The position numbers were made by a program, and so were the translations under genes. A stretch of DNA of 64,000 nt from Variovorax fucosicus (lineage in GTDB: Bacteria; Pseudomonadota; Gammaproteobacteria; Burkholderiales; Burkholderiaceae_C): assembly GCF_030316825.1 (NCBI RefSeq), contig NZ_JASZYU010000002.1, positions 372,001-436,000 on the forward strand, read 5' to 3'. Shown here in pieces: positions 50,040 to 59,100 of this stretch. The notes under the pieces were generated by a model. That model was given only the letters and a program-made list of their open reading frames with translations, had not been told where the DNA came from and ran no database searches. Position 1 is the first letter of the stretch, and each line of letters opens with the position of its first letter.

Positions 50040-50444
50040 TCAGCCGTCGCTGGTCCCCGGAAGCTTCGCGATCACCTTGATCTCGAACTTGAAGCCATAG
50101 AGCCACGTCACGCCGATGCCGGTCAGCGTCGGGTGCGGTGCGTTGCCCCAATACTCAGGCACCAACTTCCAGATCGTGTCGAAGTTCGATTCGGGATCGA
50201 CGATGAAGACGGTTACGTCAACCACGTCGTCGAACGTGCAGCCCGCAGCCGCCAGGATCGCATTCAGATTGTCGAACGCAAGCCGAACCTGCGCTTCCAG
50301 GTCGGGCTCGGGTGAGCCGTCCGGGCGGCTGCCAACTTGCCCCGAAACGAACAGAAAGCCATTGGATCGGATCGCCGGCGAGTAGCGATTCTTTTCGTAG
50401 AGCGCCTGGCGCCCGGCCGGAAAAACGACGTCACGCTGAGTCAT
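50040..50444 (-). CDS. RidA-family (YjgF/YER057c) protein
   Basis: A 134-residue Rid-superfamily protein. Signatures are RYSPAIRSNGFLFVSGQVG, EAQVRLAFDNLNAILAAAG and DVVDVTVFIVDPE. The usual RidA arginine near position 105 is not evident, and the segment there reads HPTLTGIGVTWLYGF. Classical imine deaminase activity is therefore uncertain. ATG 50444 follows AAGAAAGAAGG. It is divergent from a LysR gene with an operator-like palindrome between them. Confidence 0.85.
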   Translation of the reverse strand: MTQRDVVFPAGRQALYEKNRYSPAIRSNGFLFVSGQVGSRPDGSPEPDLEAQVRLAFDNLNAILAAAGCTFDDVVDVTVFIVDPESNFDTIWKLVPEYWGNAPHPTLTGIGVTWLYGFKFEIKVIAKLPGTSDG

Positions 50445-50548
50445 GGATTGCCTTCTTTCTTGAATGGGTCGAAGCCGACCCGGTGATAGCGATGAAGGGA
50501 CTTTAGGGATCCGTGCCTCCCGGATAAACGGGCAAGGCCAACAATCAC

Positions 50549-50567
50549 TGTTTGCAGAATCCAAACA
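50549..50567. promoter_or_regulatory. LysR-type operator between ridA-like and lysR genes
   Basis: TGTTTG-CAGAATC-CAAACA is a perfect 19-bp interrupted palindrome containing T-N11-A. It is 25 bp upstream of the LysR start and 105 bp from the divergent Rid-protein start, the standard arrangement for LysR autorepression and divergent activation. Confidence 0.65.
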
Positions 50568-50591
50568 ATCTTCGAAGCATCTGGAGCAGAG

Positions 50592-51518
50592 ATGGACCGT
50601 TTTGATGCGATGCAGGCATTTGCTCGCGTGGTGGAAGCAGGCAGCTTCACCAAGGCGGCCGAGACACTGCACATGAGCAAGACCAGCGTGACGCAGCTGG
50701 TGCAGCAGCTGGAAGCACGGCTGCGCGTCAAGCTGCTCAACCGCACCACGCGCAAGGTCAACGTCACGGCCGATGGCGCGGCCTACTACGAGCGCGTGTT
50801 GCGCCTGCTCGCCGATATGGACGATGCCGAGACCAGCCTGTCTAGCGCCTCGGCGTCGCCCAGGGGCAGGCTGCGGGTGGATGTGCCCAGTCCACTGGCT
50901 CGCATGATTCTGGTGCCCGCATTGCCGGCATTTCACGCGCACCACCCCGACATCCAGCTCGACATGGGCGTGAGCGATCGCATGGTGGATCTGATCGACG
51001 AGAACGTGGACTGCGTCGTGCGCGGCGGCGAACTCACCGACCAGTCGCTGATGGCGCGCCGCGTGGGCGACCTGCAGCTCGGGGTTTACGCGGCGCCGAG
51101 CTACCTGGAACGCGCCGGCACGCCCGCGCACCCGCAAGAGCTGGAAGACACGCATCACCGCATCGTGGGCTTCCTGTGGTCACGCAACGGCAAGACCCTT
51201 CCGTACGCCATGCACCGCGACGGCGAGAGTATCGAAGTGCAGGGCCGCTACGTGCTCTCGGTCGACGACGGCAATGCCTACCTCGCGGCCGGCCTGGCGG
51301 GCCTGGGAGTCCTTTGGCTGCCGGACTACATGTCCAAGGCGCACCTGGCGCGCGGCGAACTGGTGTCCCTGTTCGAGGGCTGGCGACTCGATCCGATGCC
51401 GCTGTACGTTGCGTTCCCGCCGAACCGGCATGTCAGCGCCAAGCTGCGCGTGTTCATCGATTGGGTCGCTGAGCTGATGGCACAACACGCGCCTGTCACC
51501 GTCCGGCGTGATCCGTGA
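50592..51518 (+). CDS. LysR-family regulator
   Basis: A 308-residue LysR regulator of the CrgA/DsdC-like branch. The helix-turn-helix is GSFTKAAETLHMSKTSVTQL, and LNRTTRKVNVTADGAAYYER follows. The effector domain includes GRLRVDVPSPLARMILVPAL. ATG 50592 has GGAG at 50583-50586. It is divergent from the Rid-family gene, its most likely target given the shared palindrome at 50549-50567. Confidence 0.92.
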   Translation: MDRFDAMQAFARVVEAGSFTKAAETLHMSKTSVTQLVQQLEARLRVKLLNRTTRKVNVTADGAAYYERVLRLLADMDDAETSLSSASASPRGRLRVDVPSPLARMILVPALPAFHAHHPDIQLDMGVSDRMVDLIDENVDCVVRGGELTDQSLMARRVGDLQLGVYAAPSYLERAGTPAHPQELEDTHHRIVGFLWSRNGKTLPYAMHRDGESIEVQGRYVLSVDDGNAYLAAGLAGLGVLWLPDYMSKAHLARGELVSLFEGWRLDPMPLYVAFPPNRHVSAKLRVFIDWVAELMAQHAPVTVRRDP

Positions 51519-51558
51519 CTTGGGCGCTCCAGGGCGACAGCCCCTGCGCTCGTTCGCA

Positions 51559-51981
51559 TCAGCCTTCAGGCGCCGGCACGATCACCATCCACGCCATGCC
51601 GAAGCGGTCGGCGACCATGCCGAAAGACGATGCGAAAAAGGTCTTGCCGAGCGGCATCTGCACCGTGCCGCCTTCGGCCAGGGTGTCGAACAGGCGCTTT
51701 GCATCGGCGTCGTCCTTGGCATCGAGCGAGAGCGAGAAACCCTTGAACTCCGGCTTGCCACCGGCGTACCCGTCGGATGCCATCAGCTTGGTGTCGCCGA
51801 TGGTGAATTCCGAGTGCATCACTTTCTCGTCGGAGTTGGGCGCGCACATGCCGGGCGGCACCGGGTCGGGGCTCTCCTTGTAGCGCATCAGCATCGTGAC
51901 CTTGGCGCCGAGCGCGCTGCGGTAGAACTCGAGCGCCTCTTCGCAGCGGCCGTCGAAGAAGAGATAGGACTGGACTTGCAT
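51559..51981 (-). CDS. PhnB-like VOC-family protein
   Basis: A 140-residue glyoxalase-fold protein of the PhnB/DUF1428-like group. It starts VQSYLFFDGRCEEALEFYRS and ends FGMVADRFGMAWMVIVP, both typical. ATG 51981 follows AAGGAG. It is 27 bp downstream of another VOC gene on the same strand and belongs to the operon divergent from the TetR gene. The ligand is unknown. Confidence 0.88.
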   Translation of the reverse strand: MQVQSYLFFDGRCEEALEFYRSALGAKVTMLMRYKESPDPVPPGMCAPNSDEKVMHSEFTIGDTKLMASDGYAGGKPEFKGFSLSLDAKDDADAKRLFDTLAEGGTVQMPLGKTFFASSFGMVADRFGMAWMVIVPAPEG

Positions 51982-52008
51982 GGTGGTCTCCTTGGGGTGG
52001 CGAGAGGG

Positions 52009-52419
52009 TCAGGGGGTGGCGGGCATTGCGCTCATGTCCATGTAGGCGACCTCCCAGAGGTGGCCGTCGAGATCCTCGAAGCCGTGCTGGTACATGAAGC
52101 CGTGGTCCTGCGGCTTGTTCGGCGCACGGCCACCGGCGGCGATGGCCTTGGCAACCATGTCGTCGACATCGGCGCGGCGCTCGGCCGACAGGCACAACAG
52201 CACCTCGGTGCTCTTCTTCGCGTCGCTGATCGGCTTGGGCGTGAAGCCCTTGAAGAACGGCTCGACCAGCAGCATCACGAAAGCCTCTTCGCTGACGATC
52301 ATGCAGGTGGCGTTCTTGTCGGTGAACTGCGGATTGAACTTGAAACCCAGCGCGGTGAAGAAAGCGACCGTGCGGTCGAGGTCTTTCACCGGCAGGTTCA
52401 CAAACATCTTGGTGCTCAT
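52009..52419 (-). CDS. VOC-family (glyoxalase/lactoylglutathione lyase-like) protein
   Basis: A 136-residue VOC protein beginning MFVNLPVKDLDRTVAFFTAL and containing ATCMIVSEEAFVMLLVE and DLDGHLWEVAYMD. ATG 52419 follows AAGGA with 6-bp spacing. It is the first gene of the two-gene VOC operon. A promoter (-35 at 52497-52492, -10 at 52474-52469) overlapped by a TetR-type palindrome lies upstream. Confidence 0.9.
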   Translation of the reverse strand: MSTKMFVNLPVKDLDRTVAFFTALGFKFNPQFTDKNATCMIVSEEAFVMLLVEPFFKGFTPKPISDAKKSTEVLLCLSAERRADVDDMVAKAIAAGGRAPNKPQDHGFMYQHGFEDLDGHLWEVAYMDMSAMPATP

Positions 52420-52448
52420 CGTGTTTCCTTCAGGTTGAATTTTTCGTA

Positions 52449-52497
52449 TTTGTGTACGCCGTCCACAAAAGATAGCAGACACAATTAACACTGTCCA
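52449..52497 (-). promoter_or_regulatory. Promoter of the VOC operon with TetR-type operator
   Basis: On the minus strand TGGACA and TATCTT are 17 bp apart (52497-52492 and 52474-52469). A 21-bp palindrome TTTGTGTAC-GCC-GTCCACAAA (52449-52469, eight of nine pairs) covers the predicted start point. It is placed to let the divergent TetR protein block transcription. Confidence 0.6.
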
Positions 52498-52511
52498 CAT
52501 TCAAAGTGCAA

Positions 52512-53162
52512 ATGAGTTTTTCACCGACCCCTCCGCCGGCCCGCAGCAGCTACCGCCATGGCGACTTGCGGCGCGCATTGCTCGACGCCGGCATTGAACT
52601 GGCGCGGGGCGGGGGGCCTGACGCCGTGGTGCTGCGCGAGGCCACGCGGCGCGCCGGCGTGGTGCCGAACGCCGCGTACCGGCATTTCGCGAGCCGCCTC
52701 GATCTGCTGCGCGAGGTGCGCGCTGCTGCGCTGGCCGCGGTTGCGCTGTCGATGGAAACCGAGCTGGCCGCCGTGCCCGCCGGTGGCCCGCCCGCCGAGG
52801 TGGCGCGCGCAGGGCTGCGCGCCATCGGCGCCGGCTACATGCGGTTTGCGCAGCAGGAAACCGGGCTGTTCCGAACCGCCTTTTTCGCCGAGCCCGAAGT
52901 GTTGGGGGCACTGACTGCGGGGCCGGCTGCAGGCGGGCCCAGCGGGCTCAACCCGTTCGAGCTGCTGGGCGCTGCGCTGGATCGCTTGGTCGATGCCGGC
53001 GTGCTGCCGGGCGAGCGTCGCCCCGGCGCCGAATTCATCGCATGGGCAGCGGTGCACGGGCTGGCGATGCTGATGATCGACGGCCCGTTGCGCGGCATGC
53101 CCGGTGCGCAGATCGAAGCGCTCGGCCAGCGGCTGCTGGACATGGTCGAAAAAGGCCTCTGA
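52512..53162 (+). CDS. TetR-family transcriptional regulator
   Basis: A 216-residue TetR regulator. The helix-turn-helix is LREATRRAGVVPNAAYRHFA near 45-65. The C-terminal domain is of the WHG type (GAGYMRFAQQETGLFRTAFF). ATG 52512 is used; a GTG two codons earlier is also in frame. It is divergent from two VOC genes, with an operator-like palindrome at 52449-52469. It converges on the glucan synthase gene, and both stop codons lie in one palindrome. Confidence 0.9.
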   Translation: MSFSPTPPPARSSYRHGDLRRALLDAGIELARGGGPDAVVLREATRRAGVVPNAAYRHFASRLDLLREVRAAALAAVALSMETELAAVPAGGPPAEVARAGLRAIGAGYMRFAQQETGLFRTAFFAEPEVLGALTAGPAAGGPSGLNPFELLGAALDRLVDAGVLPGERRPGAEFIAWAAVHGLAMLMIDGPLRGMPGAQIEALGQRLLDMVEKGL

Positions 53163-53184
53163 CGAACGCGCAGCGCGCTCGTCA
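53160..53184. terminator. Palindrome shared by two convergent stop codons
   Basis: A 25-bp imperfect palindrome (12-bp arms, one mismatch) begins with the TetR TGA and ends with the reverse complement of the glucan synthase TGA. It could act as a bidirectional terminator. T tracts are absent. Confidence 0.5.
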
Positions 53185-56100
53185 GTTCAGCAGCAGGACA
53201 CGCACCACGGCACGCGCGGGCAGCGCGTGCCAGTCGATCCATTTGCCGGCCTCGATAGAGTGCGTGGCCGCTGCTTCGCTGCCGGTGTCGCCGTAGTGCA
53301 CCGTGAGTTCGCGGCCGTCGAGCCGCAATGCGATCTCGAAGCCCGGCCAGTGCGCCGGCACGCGCGGCGTTACGCGCAACTGCGCACCGCGCAGCTCCAG
53401 CCCGAGCAGCGTTTCCACCGCGGCGCGGTGCATCCATGCGGCCGAGCCGGTGTACCAGCTCCAGCCGCCGCGGCCCACATAGGGCGCGGCGCCGTAGGTG
53501 TCGCCGGCCATCACGTAGGGCTCTAGCTCGTACGCCGGCCCGCGCTCGGGATGCCGGGCGCGGTGCGCCGGGCTGAGCCCCTCGAAACTGCGCCATGCCG
53601 CTTCGTGGTCACCCTGCAGCGCCTGCGCCATCAGCGCCCACACCGCACCATGCGAATACTGGCCGCCGTTTTCCCGCACGCCCGGCGGGTAGGCCTGGAT
53701 GTAGCCCGGGCTGGGAGCCGAATGCTCGAACGGCGGTGTCAGCAGGCGCAGCAGGCCGGCCTTGTCGTCGCTGAGCTGCTGCTGCATCGAGGCCATGGCG
53801 GCGTCGGTATAGCGCGGCTGCGAGGCGCCCGACAGCACCGACCAGGCCTGCGCGATCAGGTCGATGCGGCACTCGTCGTTGACGGACGAACCGAGCGGCG
53901 CGCCGTTGTCGAAGAAGGCGCGGCGGAACCAGGCGCCGTCCCAGCCCGCATCGTGCAGCGCCGCGATCCAGCCCTGCCGGGCCGCCTGCCAGCGCGCCGC
54001 CCGCTCGTGCTCGCCGCGCGCTTCGGCCAGCGGTGCGTAGCGTTCGACCACGCTGCACAGGAACCACGCGAGCCAGACAGATTCGCCGCGGCCTTCGTGG
54101 CCGACGCGGTTCATGCCGTCGTTCCAGTCGCCCGTGCCCATCAGCGGCAGGCCGTGCGTGCCTTGCGTCAGGCTGTGGTCGATCGCGCGTGCGCCGTGCT
54201 CGTAAACGCTGGCGCTCTGCAGGCTGACCTGCGGCGCGTAGTAGGCATCCTCGGCGCCGGGCGGAATCTGCGCACCGTCGATGAAGTGCACGCGCTGGTT
54301 CAGCAGGCCGGTGTCGGCGGTCGCTTCGACGTAGTGGGTGCAGGCGTACGGCAGCCACAGCAGGTCGTCCGAAAAATGAGTGCGCACGCCGGCACCGCCG
54401 GGCATGTGCCACCAGTGCTGCACGTCGCCTTCGGGAAACTGCCGCGCGGCGCTGACCAGGATCTGCTCGCGCAGCCGCGCCGGGTCGATCGACGCGAAGG
54501 CCATCGCGTCCTGCAACTGGTCGCGAAAACCGAAGGCGCCACCGGCCTGGTAGAAACCGGCCTTCGACCAGAGCCGGCAGCCCAGCGTCTGGTAGAGCAA
54601 CCAGCGGTTGACCAGCGCGTCGAACAGCGGGTCGGGCGTGCGCACCTGCACGCGGCCCAGCAACTCGTCCCAGAAGCCGCGCACCTGCGCAAGCGCAGCG
54701 GCAATGTCGCGCTGCTGCCATCGGGCTGCGAGCTGCACGGCGGCCACGGCGTCGCCCGCATGGCCGAGCGCGTAGGCAAAGCTCACGCTCTGGCCCGGCG
54801 CGAGCGCGAACTCGCCACCGATCGCGGCGCAGGCGTCGAGCCCGCTGCCGGCGCGCCGCCCGAGCGTGTCGGGAATCTCCACGCTGCCGCCGCTGAAGAA
54901 CTCGCCGCGATCGCAGGTCCACTGCGCGACGCCCTGCAGGCCGGCCAGCATCAGGAAGCCGGTGCTGCCGCCGAAGCCGGTGCTCGACTCGCGCTGCTGC
55001 CCGAATACCGCCGGCAGTTCGTCGGGCTTCCAGCAGTGCACCGTGCGCCGGGTGCCGCGCACCGGGCCCAGTTGCCACTCGACCATCGCCAGCGCGCGCA
55101 GCCGCCGGTGGCCGACGCCTTCGTGCCGCACCTTCACCTGAACCAGCTTCACGCTGTCGTCGCGGTCAGCGAAGAAGGTGGTCTCCAGCACCAGGTTGCG
55201 GTGCAGGCACTCGAACACGGTGTAGCCCTGGCCGTGCCGTACGCGGTGCCGCGCGTGGCCGCTGCCGCGGCTGGCCGGCGTGAGCGGAATCAGCTCGCGC
55301 GTGTCCAGATCCTGCAGCAGGTAGTGCTCGAAGGCCGGGTCCTGCACCGGGTCGTTCGACCAGGGCGTGAGCTGATGCATCTGGCTGTTGCGCGCCCAGG
55401 TGTAGCCGGCGCCCGCTTCCGAAATCTGGAAGCCGAAGCCGGCATTGGCGATCACGTTGATCCAGGGGCGCGGCGTGCGATGGTTGAGGTCCACCTCGAA
55501 GCGGAACTCGCCGCTGTCGGCGTCGAAGCCGCCCACCGGCGCACGCACGAAGTCCGCCAGTTCGGCGGCATCCGGGCGGGCCAGCAACGGCACGCGCTCC
55601 GGCAGCGCCGCATCGCCGACCGGGATGGCTGCGAAAGCCGATTCGCGCACTGCGGTCACCTGCACTTCGAGCGGCCGGCCGTCGGCCGTGAACACCACGC
55701 GCGCCAGGCTCGACAGCGCGGCTCTTTCCGAGGGCGCGACCTCGATGTCGCGCAGCAGGAAGAAGCCAGCCGAGTCGTTGCGCGGAAAACTGTTCTGCGT
55801 CTGCAGGCCGATGCGGGTGCGCAGGGTCTCGATCTCGCGCTGCAGCGGCATCAGGTAGGAGCCCGGCTCCGCGTTCAGCACCACCAGGTCGCAGGCCACG
55901 CCGCCGAAGCCCCACCAGGGCTGCGCGCGCAGCAGGGTGTTGATCAGGCCCATGCCGATGTTCGAATGGATGTGCACCAGCAGGATCGGCTTGTCGCCCG
56001 AGATGCCGAAGCGCCAGATCTGGCGCAGGTCGATCAGCCCGCGGTCGCTCATCACGCGCGGCGTGGTGTAGGTCAGGATGGTGGTCAGATCCTGCAGCGC

Positions 56101-59100
56101 GAGGTTCTGCGCCGGCGCGATGCTGAGGTCGCGCAGCCGCACCTGCGCCAGCGTGGCGGCCATGCGGCTGGCGCGCTCGACGTGCATCGACTGCAGGTAG
56201 CGGTCGATCATCGGCTCCAGCGCTTCGACGTCGTCGGCCGCGGCGGTGGCGAAGGTCACGCGCGCGGTGGCGCCGGCCGCGATCGACAGGCGCACGCGCA
56301 GGCAGGCGATCGGGTCGAGTCCGTTGACCGGGCTGCCGTCGGCCGCCAGCGGTTGCGCATCCAACGCCGGCATCACGAGCCTGCCGTTGCGGCCGATGAA
56401 GGCGCGCCGGTCGGCCATGCAGTCGACCGACAGCACATTGGCATCGACCGACGCGACAAAATGCGCCGCCGCCACCACCGGGTCGCCGTGCAGGCGCGGC
56501 TTGCGCGACAACAGCAGCGCCCGCCAGGCCGGTTCCCAGCGGGTTTGGACGAACAGGTTGGCAAAGGCCGGGTGCGCTTCGTCGGCCTTCGGGTTCGACA
56601 GCACGGGTTCGAAGTACGAGATCAACTCCAGATCGCGCGTTTCGCGGCCCGTGTTGTGCAGCGTCACGGTGCGCAGCTCGGTGTCGTCTTCGGGGCTGAT
56701 CAGCACCGTGCTGCGCACCTCCAGGCCCGGCCCCTTGGCGTCGAACTGCACCTGGTCCGCCAGGAAGCGGGTGCGGTAGCGCCATTGCTCGCCTGGTGCC
56801 GGCAGGGCAGTGAGCGAGGTCAGCGTGCGGCTGCGGCCATCGCGCACGTAGACAAAGGTGCCGTAGGCGTCGCGCAGCGGGTCGTCGCGCCAGCGGCTCA
56901 CGTTGAACGCGTGCCAGCGGCTCACGCCGGCGCCGTTGGCCCGCAATGCCACGGTGTAGCGGCCATTCGACAGCAGGTGCGTGGGCTGGAAGCCCGGCAG
57001 CGTGGGATCGACCGTGCGCGGCTGGAACACCGGGGGCGCTTCCCCTTCGGCCGGTTCGGGCGGCGTGCGCGGGTCGGCGCTGCCGATGATCTGGCGCGGC
57101 GTGCGCTCGTGCAGCAAGGCCTCATGCGCTTGCGCCAGCGCAGTGCCGCCGAACCAGCGACGCGGCGCCTCGGTGCACAGCAGGTTGCACAGCGCCACCA
57201 GCGACATGCCCTGGTGGTGCGCCATGAAGTTGCGCACCACGCTGAAGGCCTGGCCTTCGGCCTGGCGCGACACGGTGAAGTCGACCGCGTCGAAGAAGCC
57301 CATCTCGCCGCGTGCGCCGAGCGATTCGAGCAGCTGCAGGTTGCGCACCGCCGGCAGCGGCGCGAGTTGCGCGGCCATCAGGCTTGCATAGGGCGCCACC
57401 ACCCGGTCGGTGAGCGGCGTGCGGCGCAACGCGAGTCGCGGCACGCCGAACGGCGAGTACTGGTAGGCCAGCGAATGATCCTGCGCGAAGTAGGCCGATT
57501 CGGAAACACCCCAGGGCAACTGCTGCGCCGCGCCGAACACCTGCTGCTCCCGGATGGCCGCGAGGTTGGCTACCTGCAGCAGACCTTCGTCCGGCTCGGG
57601 CATGACCAGCGCAGGCATCAGGTACTCGAACATCGAGCCCGACCACGACTTCAGCCCCGGCTGAATGCCGACCGAGAGGAAAGGCCGCCCGATCGCGCTC
57701 CAGTGCCGGCGCGGCACGTCGCCCTTGGCGATAGCGATGAAACTCAACAGGCGTGATTCGGACGCCAGCAAGTCGTAGTAGCTCACGTCGAGTGCGTTGT
57801 CTTCGACGCGCAGGCCAATGTGGAACAGGTGCCGCTTCGCGTTGTAGAGGCCGCGGAAGTTCATTGCATCGCACAGTGCATCGCAGCGCGCCGCGAGCGC
57901 CATCAGGGCCGCGTCGCGGCCCTCGGCGAAACCGCGGCACGCCTGCGCCGTTGTCATCAGGTGGCCGGCCAGGTTGCCACTGTCCACGCTCGAGACATAG
58001 GCCGGCGGCAGCAGCGCGAGCGTGCGCGTGTCGTACCAGTTGAACAGGTGGCCATCGTGCTTCTGGAGGCGATCCACGGTGGCCAGCGTGGCTGCGAGCC
58101 GTGCCCTCAGCGCCGCGTTGTCGATCCAGCCGAACTCGCGCGCGCAGCAGGCCGACAGCAGGTACATGCCGATGTTGGTGGGCGAGGTGCGGTGCGCGAC
58201 CGTGCTCTCGGGCTCGAGCTGCAGGTTGTCGGGCGGCAGGTGGTTGTCTTCGGCCCCGACCACGTGTTCGAAGAAGCGCCAGGTGTCGCGCGCGACCGTG
58301 GCCAGGTAGTCGCGCTGCGCAGCCGGCAGTGTGGCCTCGGCGCCGGCTTGTGGCGGCGCGCGGCTGGTCCACCACGCGACCAAAGGTGCGCAGGCCCACA
58401 GCGCAAACAGCAGGCCGCCGAACCAGGGGTGCGGGCTGCGCAGCGCCAGCACGGCCAGCACGATGCAGAACGCGCCGGGCCAGAGTCCGCCGCGCAGAAA
58501 AGCGCCGAGCGAGTAGCGCGCCTGCGTCTGCGCCTGGTCGGCGGTGGTCCATTCGAGCAGATGACGTCGGCTCACGAGCAGGCGCCAGCCGGCACGCGCG
58601 GTTGCGTTCATCAGCAGCCAGGCCTGCGCGAAGAGCTGGCTGAACTGCCATGCCGCGCTGGCCAGTCCACGCAACAGGTCGACCGCGCCGACATCGAAGA
58701 AATGGCGCAGCTCGATGCGCCGGCGCGTCGGCACCAGGCCGGCCAGGGCGCCGAGCAAGGGGCCCAGCAGCAGCGCAGCGCCGACGGCGATCAATGCCAG
58801 CGCGACCGGCACCGCATCGGTGAAGAGGCTGATGCCGAGCAAGGCCGCCGATGCCGGCAGCACCAGCGCGCGGCGCAGGTTATCGCTCATCTTCCAGAGA
58901 CCGAGCGCGTCGATGCCGAAGTGGCGCGCACGCAGCATCAGCGGCAGCAGTTGCCAGTCGCCGCGCGTCCAGCGGTGCACGCGCGACGCGGCCACGCCCG
59001 CATGGTGCGGATGGTCTTCGAGGAGTAGCAGGTCGGTGACCAGCGCGCAGCGCGCGACCGAGCCTTCGAGCAGATCGTGGCTCAGCACCGCACCGTCGGG

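Noticed and set aside
53551..57756. A 1400-codon open frame antisense to ndvB
   Set aside because: It is a shadow of the glucan synthase coding strand, with no recognisable motifs or ribosome site.
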